Part shown: piece after piece, positions 57,283 through 64,000 of the stretch
Position numbering within the stretch: position 1 is the stretch's first letter
Layout: each line of letters starts with the position of its first letter
Assembly: GCF_001310815.1 (NCBI RefSeq)
Contig: NZ_BAZK01000004.1
Span: 124,001 to 188,000, forward strand
DNA from: Pseudovibrio denitrificans JCM 12308
Lineage (GTDB): Bacteria > Pseudomonadota > Alphaproteobacteria > Rhizobiales > Stappiaceae
Length of the DNA stretch: 64,000 nucleotides
Direction of reading: 5' to 3'
The notes under the pieces: model-generated
The model's input: the letters and a program-made list of their open reading frames with translations, nothing else
Database searches by the model: none
Told to the model about the DNA's origin: nothing
Translations under genes and position numbers: made by a program

Positions 57283-58443
57283 TCAGCTCCTTCGCAGCAA
57301 AGTTGCTGTGTCTGCATTTACGACTTTCAGAGCGGGTATAACGCTAGCTAATGATGCAAGAGCAATCATAGAGAGAACTCCGGCAACAAAAATCTCTGCT
57401 GTAATGGCAATTCCAGGCGCGATTGAAGCGAAGCTCTCAGCCATGCTCTCGAGTAACCCAGCTGCAATCGCTAAACCAAAGCAACCCGATATAATCGTGA
57501 GACTAAAACTCTCTGTTACGATGAGTTGAAGAACTTGTTGGCGAGTGAAACCAAGGGCTTTTAAAATGCCAACTTCACGAGCTCTTTGCTGGACGGAAAG
57601 AGCTGTTGTACTTCCGACGATCATAATCAAACTCATTAATGCGGCTGCAAGAACCAATAGGGTTACGAGTGCCAGATTCCCAAACTGGGCTACAAAAGCC
57701 TGAGAGAAGCTGCGTTCACTTTCTGTCGTTGTTCTGTCAGTGAAACTTTTGAAATGTTGATCAATAGCTTGCCCCATGGCAGAGGGATTCTCTCCAACTT
57801 CTGGTTTGGTAACAATCCAGCCAATGGTGTCCACATTCTGATCACGTGCCTCGTTTAACCGGCGGTAGTGAATGTAGAGAAAGGACGTATCTATTTGCTC
57901 CGTAGCACCTTCAAAAATGCCTGCAATTCTGAAGACCCAATTGTGAGCCCCGTCAGCTCGGGTAATGCGCTTATTGAGAATAGATATCTGATCACCTACA
58001 TGCCAGCCATACTGTTCTGCCATGGATTTACCGACTAAAATTGCAGAGCGATCATCGAGAAAACTCTTCTGGGCACTATCACTTAAGTGCAGATCTTTGC
58101 CGTAGACCTTCAGATAAGATTGTGGCTCCACCGCAATGGCGTGAAGCGAGTTGCGAGGCTCTTGATAGTAACCGCCAAACCAAGCCGCATATGTTTGCTC
58201 TCTTACTGCTGGGATCTTTTGAACCTCATGAAAATGAGAAAGAGGCAGTGGTTGAGTAAAGTTGATCTTGTTTGCAGTGATCATTCGGCTCGCATCATCG
58301 TCTGAGCTGGTTGCTCCGTAGGACTGCTGGAACGCTGATAGTATCCCGAACAAAACATAGGCGATTACTATGGAAGACATCAGGAGAAGATTACGAAGCC
58401 ATGCTGATTTAAAGTTCAGTGCAATAAACTTAGACGAGTTCAT
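57283..58443 (-). CDS. ABC exporter permease, FtsX/MacB family, first copy
   Basis: This is a 386-residue permease. It has an N-terminal helix (LRNLLLMSSIVIAYVLFGIL), a periplasmic domain of about 220 residues with ILVGKSMAEQYGWHVGDQISILN, and three C-terminal helices (LALVTLLVLAAALMSLIMIVG, VTESFSLTIISGCFGLAIAAG, and a last one near IFVAGVLSMIALASL). FtsX/MacB-type exporters move lipoproteins, peptides or macrolides from the periplasm or membrane. It overlaps the ATPase gene by four bases and the second permease follows four bases after its stop. The two permeases probably form a heterodimer. Confidence 0.92.
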   Translation of the reverse strand: MNSSKFIALNFKSAWLRNLLLMSSIVIAYVLFGILSAFQQSYGATSSDDDASRMITANKINFTQPLPLSHFHEVQKIPAVREQTYAAWFGGYYQEPRNSLHAIAVEPQSYLKVYGKDLHLSDSAQKSFLDDRSAILVGKSMAEQYGWHVGDQISILNKRITRADGAHNWVFRIAGIFEGATEQIDTSFLYIHYRRLNEARDQNVDTIGWIVTKPEVGENPSAMGQAIDQHFKSFTDRTTTESERSFSQAFVAQFGNLALVTLLVLAAALMSLIMIVGSTTALSVQQRAREVGILKALGFTRQQVLQLIVTESFSLTIISGCFGLAIAAGLLESMAESFASIAPGIAITAEIFVAGVLSMIALASLASVIPALKVVNADTATLLRRS

Positions 58444-59135
58444 GCCGCACGATCCATCTTGCTGATCTCACCTTTGTTGAAGGTGTAAGTTTGATCAGCG
58501 TAGTCTGCTGCTGACGGATCGTGTGTGACCATCACGATGCTTTTACCAAGTTCTTTGCCCAACAGCTGCAGGATCTTCATGACTTCCGTAGCTGTCGCGC
58601 GATCAAGATCACCAGTTGGTTCATCACAAAGCAATATGGGTGGGTCAGAGACAAGAGCTCGTGCAATCGCCACACGTTGCTGTTCTCCTCCTGACAACTC
58701 ATTTGGGCGATGCTTCAAACGGTGTCGAATTCCCACCATTTCTGCAGCTTCATCTACTCTGCGGCGTCTTTCCTTTTGTCCAAGTTTAGTAAGCATCAGA
58801 GGTAACTCAATGTTCCCTGCTGCATTCAACATTGGCATCAAGTTATAGAACTGAAAAATGAAACCAATTGTCTGAGATCGGAGACGGGCAAGTTGTCGCT
58901 CGTTGAAGTGGTCAATTTGCTGACCTCCAATGAGGATCTGGCCACTTGTGAGTTTCTCAAGACCTCCAATAGAATGTAAAAGCGTTGTTTTTCCAGAACC
59001 TGATGGGCCCATTAGTGCAACAAACTCTCCTTGTTGTATTGAAAGGTTCAGGTGTTCGAAAACAACTGCATCATTTCTGGATTTGCTATACATCTTGCAC
59101 CCATCGACAACTTCGATAATTGGTGTCTTAGTCAT
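58440..59135 (-). CDS. ABC transporter ATP-binding protein, MacB/LolD type
   Basis: The 231 residues contain Walker A GPSGSGKTT, Q-loop FIFQFYNLMPML, signature LSGGEQQ, Walker B ILLCDEPTGDLD and the switch His in VMVTHDP. The short IIEVVDGCKMY N-terminus and sequence place it with the LolD/MacB ATPases, which work with FtsX-type permeases. It overlaps the membrane-fusion gene by eight bases and the permease by four, so the operon is fusion protein, ATPase, permease, permease. Confidence 0.93.
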   Translation of the reverse strand: MTKTPIIEVVDGCKMYSKSRNDAVVFEHLNLSIQQGEFVALMGPSGSGKTTLLHSIGGLEKLTSGQILIGGQQIDHFNERQLARLRSQTIGFIFQFYNLMPMLNAAGNIELPLMLTKLGQKERRRRVDEAAEMVGIRHRLKHRPNELSGGEQQRVAIARALVSDPPILLCDEPTGDLDRATATEVMKILQLLGKELGKSIVMVTHDPSAADYADQTYTFNKGEISKMDRAA

Positions 59136-60165
59136 CCTCAGTCCTCTCTGGATTAATCTTGAAGTGCGTTTTTGCGATCATGTTTGGACGCAGTCTCTCG
59201 TCCGGCCGGGTGAAGCTGAGTTTGATTTGAACAGTTGATTTTGCGCGGTTTGCGATTGGTGCAATGGATTGCACTACTACCGTAAATGCGTCTTCGGGAT
59301 ATGCATCCAAATAAGCTTGAGCGGTTGCTCCGAGTTTAATCCGGTGCAGCATCGTCTCTGGAACATCGATCTCGATGTAGATGGAAGACATATCTACGAC
59401 GGAGCAAAGGCCACCATCCTCACCAGTGCCAAAAGCTTCTGGTGATGTTGTTGCTCCAAGACGAGCACCACAATTTGTCACCACACCTGAGACAGGGGTC
59501 GTCAATGTATGCTTCTTTAGGAGGGTAGCTACCCGATCGACTTCATGGGCTGACACTTCTTGTCTGGCAACAGCTTCTTTATTTTTTGCCTCTAAAACAG
59601 CAACCTGGGTTTGAACTTTATCCAGCTCTGCTTGGCTCATGAGCTCGCGCTCTTTAAGTTGAGTGGCACGCCTTAAGACACGTTTGGCTTCCTGCAATTC
59701 CACTTCAATCGCTTGGGCCGCCAATGAGTTTGCTTCTCTACGCCCTTTTGCAATTTCCAGCTCTGCTTCCACCAGGGTACTGTCGAGCAGAGCGATAGTT
59801 TGCCCTTTGACAACCGCACTACCTTCCTCAACGAGCAAATGAGTTAAAGTGGACGAAACCTCTGCACTTATGATTGCTTCATTCTCGGCGGACAAATAGC
59901 CGGCTACGATCCAACTTGCTGCAGGTGGAGTTGGAGGAGGTACACTATGTATCTCTGTAGGTCTTATTTGAGCGGCTGTAGGCCGCTGATTGGCTTGGCC
60001 AAAGTACCAAAAAAAGAATACTGCTGCACAAGCAATGGCTGCGAACAGCAGAACCAGTGGTATTATGTTGCTGTTAGACTTCTCATCTTGCTGCTCCTCA
60101 CGCTCAATTTGAAAAGAGCGTAGAAGTAGGCTTGTGTCTTGATCTGTTTGAGGGACGATTGGCAT
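59128..60165 (-). CDS. Periplasmic adaptor (HlyD/MacA-like membrane-fusion protein)
   Basis: The 345 residues have one N-terminal membrane anchor (IIPLVLLFAAIACAAVFFFWYFG) and a lipoyl-type half (AGYLSAENEAIISAEVSSTLTHLLVEEGSAVVKGQTIALLD). A coiled coil of about 80 residues (EIAKGRREANSLAAQAIEVELQEAKR..., QVAVLEAKNKEAVARQEV) is followed by the second half and a beta-barrel. It links an inner-membrane ABC pump to an outer-membrane channel; no TolC-like gene is in the window. It is divergent from a LytTR regulator. Confidence 0.92.
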   Translation of the reverse strand: MPIVPQTDQDTSLLLRSFQIEREEQQDEKSNSNIIPLVLLFAAIACAAVFFFWYFGQANQRPTAAQIRPTEIHSVPPPTPPAASWIVAGYLSAENEAIISAEVSSTLTHLLVEEGSAVVKGQTIALLDSTLVEAELEIAKGRREANSLAAQAIEVELQEAKRVLRRATQLKERELMSQAELDKVQTQVAVLEAKNKEAVARQEVSAHEVDRVATLLKKHTLTTPVSGVVTNCGARLGATTSPEAFGTGEDGGLCSVVDMSSIYIEIDVPETMLHRIKLGATAQAYLDAYPEDAFTVVVQSIAPIANRAKSTVQIKLSFTRPDERLRPNMIAKTHFKINPERTEDD

Positions 60166-60314
60166 AGAGTTCCCGCACCACTACTTCATTGAATTTTGGG
60201 GAACCTATCGTCATGGTTGGGCTGAATCCTATAAGTGTGCTGCTTGACAGTGGCTGGTTTCCGCTTCTTTTTCACGAACCTACCATTCATTAGGCTTCGA
60301 TCCTCACGAAGACT

Positions 60315-61241
60315 ATGTTAATTGTCCTCCCAAAAACTGGTAGTGCAGCCCGACATGTGATGCGGTTGTTGTGTAAGCTCTGGGAGTGTTCATTGTCCGT
60401 CGAAAAAACCGAAAGCAAGCCGTTTACATTCCAGAGCCGTCGTGACATGCGTGGATTTAGTTTTTTCGTTGTTATCCCACTAGCATTGGCTGCGTTCACC
60501 GCAACTGAGACTGGATACAATCGTACCCTTGGGTACAGCGGTGCTATAATTTACATTAGTTTCATTGCACTCGTATCCTGGTGGATTGCAGAGCTGACGA
60601 CAAAACTTGTTTGGGTATCAGTACGAGCCTATCGGCCTCCTCTTTGGATCATATGCAGCGTTGGTGTGACATTGGCATGCGTTTTGGTCGTGCCTTTAGT
60701 TTCTCAAGTTTCTTATTTATTCGCTGAATACTGGCCAACAGAACGTGCCTCAGAGTTGCTTAATCACGCTGCAACCAATCCTGTGAGCGAAGGGTTGATG
60801 CAAACTGCTAGAGCAGTCATTTTCTGGCTTACATCAAACTATGCTTTCGACAGACTGCTCAACTACCCGCGTTTTAGATATGAAACACAAGATTTACCCC
60901 AACAGAACCCTTCCATTGATTATATAAAATCAGAAAATGAGTTGTTGCGACGCCTGCAGTCTATTAGCAGCTTGGATGAAATCGATCACGTGAAAGCGGA
61001 AGAACACTACACCTGCGTTTCTGGAAAAGGTCAGCACGAGCTAATTCATTATAGGTTTGGTCTTGCGCTAAAGGATCTTGCAGGTGAAGAAGGTTTCAAG
61101 GTCCATCGATCACATTGGGTACGAAAGAGCGCGGTGTTCAAAACCGTAGAAACTGGTTCCAAACTCCACATAGAGCTAAGAAATGGAACACTAGTCCCAG
61201 TAAGCCGTCCCAATCATTCGCTTATTAGGCAGGTACTATGA
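60315..61241 (+). CDS. Membrane-bound LytTR-type transcriptional regulator
   Basis: This is a 308-residue protein with three or four membrane helices in the N-terminal half (FFVVIPLALAAFTATETG, IIYISFIALVSWWIAEL, WIICSVGVTLACVLVVPLV). A C-terminal LytTR DNA-binding domain follows (IDHVKAEEHYTCVSGKGQHELIHYRFGLALKDL, FKVHRSHWVRKSAVFKT, VPVSRPNHSLIRQV). There is no receiver domain, so the membrane part itself may sense the signal. It is divergent from the MacAB-like operon and is its probable regulator. Start choice is uncertain; the frame may begin downstream at MRLLCKLW. Confidence 0.88.
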   Translation: MLIVLPKTGSAARHVMRLLCKLWECSLSVEKTESKPFTFQSRRDMRGFSFFVVIPLALAAFTATETGYNRTLGYSGAIIYISFIALVSWWIAELTTKLVWVSVRAYRPPLWIICSVGVTLACVLVVPLVSQVSYLFAEYWPTERASELLNHAATNPVSEGLMQTARAVIFWLTSNYAFDRLLNYPRFRYETQDLPQQNPSIDYIKSENELLRRLQSISSLDEIDHVKAEEHYTCVSGKGQHELIHYRFGLALKDLAGEEGFKVHRSHWVRKSAVFKTVETGSKLHIELRNGTLVPVSRPNHSLIRQVL

Positions 61242-61453
61242 GTTTGTGCAGCCTGTAGCGATTTTGCAATTTTTGGCTTGTTTTAATAGCGTGCTTCTTC
61301 GCAAGTGCTCACAAGCCTCCTTTCGAAAGCTCAACGGCCTTGTCGCTGGTGGCTTTTATGCGTTTGTATCGGCCAGTACTAACTGGTTTGATTGATACAA
61401 ATGGAGACAAAACGAACGCTGACGGGCAAGGGGGGATCCGGTAAAACAGCGGT

Positions 61454-62175
61454 ATGTCAGAAGCACCGCATATCCTAGTCGTTGATGATCATAAGCAAAT
61501 TCGTGATAGCGTTACGCGCTTTCTTGAAAAAAATGGTTTGAGAGCATCATCTGCAAAAGATGCTCGTGAGATGGACGTAAAGTTGGCGAACGGTCAGTTT
61601 GATCTGATCGTTCTGGATGTGATGATGCCGGGAGAAAGCGGGCTTTCGGCGTGCAGAGGATCTCATCCGGAAGCAAAATACCTATTCTTCTTCTGACTGC
61701 CTTGAGCGAGGATACGGATCGTATTGTCGGCCTTGAGATTGGCGCAGATGACTATCTACCAAAGCCGTTTAACCCCAGAGAACTGTTAGCGCGGATTAAA
61801 GCAATCCTTCGGCGTACGAGTCAGCCTGAAACGTTAGGTGGTGGTTTTGCTGGCAAAAGAGTCCGTTTTGCGCATCTCACTCTGGATACTGATCGTCGCG
61901 TATTGATGGATGATCAGGGGCAAGAGATCTTGCTCACCACGTCTGATCATAAACTCCTCACGGTGCTGCTTGAAAGAGCACGTGTCGTGCTTAGCAGAGA
62001 GCAGCTTCTGGACCTCACTGCAGGAAAGACAGCAGGTCCACTTGATCGAAAAATAGATAATCAAATTAGTAGGCTAAGGCGGAAGATCGAGCCGGATGTT
62101 TTGCGGCCAAGCATCATAACAACTGTGCGTCATGGCGGTTATTGTCTGTCTGCCGATGTTGAGGTGCTGGAATGA
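61454..62175 (+). CDS. OmpR family response regulator, with an apparent frameshift
   Basis: The receiver domain is HILVVDDHKQIRDSVTRFLEKNG with the phospho-acceptor Asp in IVLDVMMPGESG, Thr in LLLTALSED and Lys in DDYLPKPFNP. The OmpR winged helix follows (LTTSDHKLLTVLLERARVVLSREQLLDL, KIDNQISRLRRKIEPD, TTVRHGGYCLS). One A is missing near 61657 (TGCAGAGG for TGCAGAAGG); restored it reads SACRRISSGSKIPILLL and gives 240 residues. Its TGA overlaps the kinase ATG (ATGA). Confidence 0.92.
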
Positions 62176-63598
62176 AACTCTGGCCATTCAACACGTTGAT
62201 TGTGCAGCTGACCCTATTAGTAATAGCGGCGTTGGTAGCTGCGCAGATGATCAGTCTTTGGCTGTTTGTTGACGAACGGAGCCTGGCGATCAGAGCCGCA
62301 CTAGGCTTTGAGGCTGCCGGGCGTGCTGCTAATGTTGCAAGGCTCTTAGAGAATGCACCTGCCGAGGCACAATCCGCTATTTTGGAGGCTGCAGATTCCC
62401 CTCTGGTGCGGTTCAAACTATCTTCAAGACCGACAGTCGCGGTTGATGATTACTCTGATGGCGGCGTAGTCGAGATGCGTGTTCGCCGGCTGTTGGGTGA
62501 CAACAAAGATAGAGATATCCGAGTAGAGCTGAGACAAGTTGAAGGTAAAATTTTGCCGCTACCCCACCTTTCCGGTGAAATGGCCGAAATGCATATGGCA
62601 TGATGAAGGGGGAGCTATCTGCCGTAGAGATGAACCTGTCGATTGCTCTTTCAGACGGTGATTGGTTGAATGTTGAAACCCGCTTTGAACGGCCTCCTTT
62701 GCAGTGGCCATTCTATTCGACACTAACCTTTGCTGTGTCTGCGGCTTTGATACTGATTGTTGTCTTTTGGTTCCTACTCACCCGTTTAACAGGGCCGTTG
62801 AGAAGACTGGCATCAGCCTCTGAAAGATTAGGTCGGGGGGAGGCTGTGCTAGAGCTACCCGTAGCTGGTCCGCTTGAGGCAAGAAATCTCACAAAAGCAT
62901 TTAACCAGATGCAAAAGAGACTGACCCGGTTTGTAGCGGATCGAACCAGACTGCTTGCGGCTTTGGGGCACGACTTGAAATCGCCTTTAACTGCGATGCG
63001 TGTGCGGGCAGAAATGGTTGATGACGAAGAGACACGCGGGAGCTTGATCGCCTGTGTTGAAGAAATGCAGTCGATGGTTGAGTCAACGATTACGTTTTCA
63101 AGAGGCCTGATCAACTCCGAAGATACGGAGCTTGTGGAAGTTGGAGAGTTTCTCGCTTCACTGCAAAAAGACATTGTAGATCCCTTCCAGATTACGCACG
63201 GACCAAAGATACAGGTCCGCATCCGGCCAATGGCATTTCGACGTGCCCTTCGAAATCTCATTGAAAATGCCCTTCGCTATGGAGGGGATACGACTGTGAT
63301 TTATGAGGCTCAACATCAGTTGCTTGTGGTTTCAGTTCTGGATGACGGACCGGGCATTCCAGAAGAGCAGTTGGAGCAAGTTTTTGAGCCGTTCTTCAGG
63401 CTGGAGGAATCCAGATCACTGGAGACCGGTGGGCACGGTCTTGGACTATCTATTTCCAGGACGATCGCGAGGGCGCATGGCGGTGATGTGACGCTGTCAA
63501 ATCGTGATGGTGGAGGTCTGGCCGCTCAAATCAAAATTCCTCTTTCGGAGGATGTCTCTCTGTCGGGGGAGAAGAACAACCGGGCAATGCCGGGTTAG
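62172..63598 (+). CDS. EnvZ-like sensor histidine kinase, with an apparent frameshift
   Basis: There are two membrane helices (LIVQLTLLVIAALVAAQMISLWLF and LTFAVSAALILIVVFWFLL) around a periplasmic sensor of about 150 residues, then a HAMP linker. The H-box is ALGHDLKSPLTAMRVRAEMV. The ATPase domain has NLIENALRYGG (N-box), DDGPGIPEEQ and GGHGLGLSIS (G-boxes). One A is missing near 62600 (ATGGCATGATG for ATGGCAATGATG), joining HMA to MMKGELSAVEM; the total is about 475 residues. It pairs with the overlapping OmpR-type regulator. The signal is unknown. Confidence 0.92.
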
Positions 63599-63616
63599 AA
63601 TAAACAGGATCACAAC

Positions 63617-64000
63617 ATGACACCTGAAGTTGGTCATTTCGCGCTGGCCTTAGCGCTAGCCCTTGCGCTCGTCCAGAGCACGGTGCCCATAATGGGCGCT
63701 GCGCATGGCAATCTCTTATGGATGCGTTCGGCGCGTCTGCTTTCTATCGGTCAGGTCATATTTGCGTCAGTTGCATTTGGCGCATTGATGCAGGCATTCA
63801 TTGTTAGTGACTTTACAGTTCGTAATGTTGCCGAAAACTCTCATTCTTTGAAACCGCTTCTCTACAAAATTGCCGGAACCTGGGGAAGTCACGAAGGATC
63901 GTTGCTGCTGTGGGTCTTAATTCTCACGGTCTTTGGGGCAGGGGTCTCGTTGTTTGGCAGAAACATTCCGGAAGCGACAAAGGCTCGTGTTCTTTCTGTT
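63617..64000 (+). CDS. ccmF: Cytochrome c haem lyase subunit CcmF, 3' end outside the window
   Basis: The visible 128 codons read MTPEVGHFALALALALALVQS and later SDFTVRNVAENSHSLKPLLYKIAGTWGSHEGSLLLWVLILTVFGAGVSLF. This is the conserved CcmF start, with the WGSHEGS part of the haem-handling WWD-type region to follow. CcmF, with CcmH, attaches haem to apocytochrome c in the periplasm. It starts 18 bases after the histidine kinase stop. In many alphaproteobacteria ccmE precedes ccmF; here a two-component system does, which is worth noting. Confidence 0.93.
   Translation, partial: MTPEVGHFALALALALALVQSTVPIMGAAHGNLLWMRSARLLSIGQVIFASVAFGALMQAFIVSDFTVRNVAENSHSLKPLLYKIAGTWGSHEGSLLLWVLILTVFGAGVSLFGRNIPEATKARVLSV

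Overview
The window looks like the chromosome of a marine-type alphaproteobacterium of the Rhodobacterales/Hyphomicrobiales border (Pseudovibrio/Stappiaceae-like). This placement is an inference. It rests on the murA - DUF2948 - hisD - UPF0262 - phosphatase - infA - maf - yacG neighbourhood, the PaaN-type phenylacetate cluster, an iolC-DUF2090 fusion beside an RpiR-type regulator, and dispersed hairpin repeats of a type common in alphaproteobacteria.

Layout. 1-8.6 kb holds a receiver-domain end, two tandem tRNA-Thr genes and the conserved housekeeping block ending in yacG. 8.9-10.5 kb is a secreted UshA-type 5'-nucleotidase. 10.6-15.4 kb carries paaX and paaABCDE (phenylacetyl-CoA epoxidase). 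15.5-16.5 kb is a divergent PACE exporter/MarR pair. 16.6-19.1 kb encodes an unusual protein with two tandem kinase-like domains. 19.2-26 kb is accessory: GNAT, an unknown protein, GST, LysR/cytochrome b561, an acetyltransferase, and an SDR/TetR pair with three operators. 26-31.2 kb returns to phenylacetate: paaG-paaI-paaK-TetR on the minus strand and paaN divergent on the plus strand. 31.3-43.4 kb is a complete-looking inositol locus: iolG, iolB, iolE, iolD, iolC-DUF2090 and an RpiR regulator on the minus strand, with a sugar ABC transporter and a second Gfo/Idh/MocA dehydrogenase on the plus strand.

43.6-50 kb is a decayed mobile island. It starts at tRNA-Phe and holds a damaged integrase, a broken HTH gene, a large orphan protein (beta-sandwich-like N-terminus plus six ~53-residue repeats), an IS5-type remnant and a second recombinase broken by stop codons. 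50.1-55.3 kb has a Crp/Fnr regulator, a truncated autotransporter and a complete one. 55.9-61.2 kb has a MacAB-like exporter divergent from a membrane-bound LytTR regulator. 61.4-64 kb has a response regulator/histidine kinase pair and the start of ccmF.

An important caution is that about seventeen genes, including the normally essential murA, are interrupted by what look like one-base losses, several of them in short homopolymers. Both halves of each are conserved and in register. Most of these are therefore more likely uncorrected sequence errors than true mutations. I annotate them as single genes and give the approximate break. The island recombinases are different: they show nonsense codons and an internal deletion and look truly decayed.
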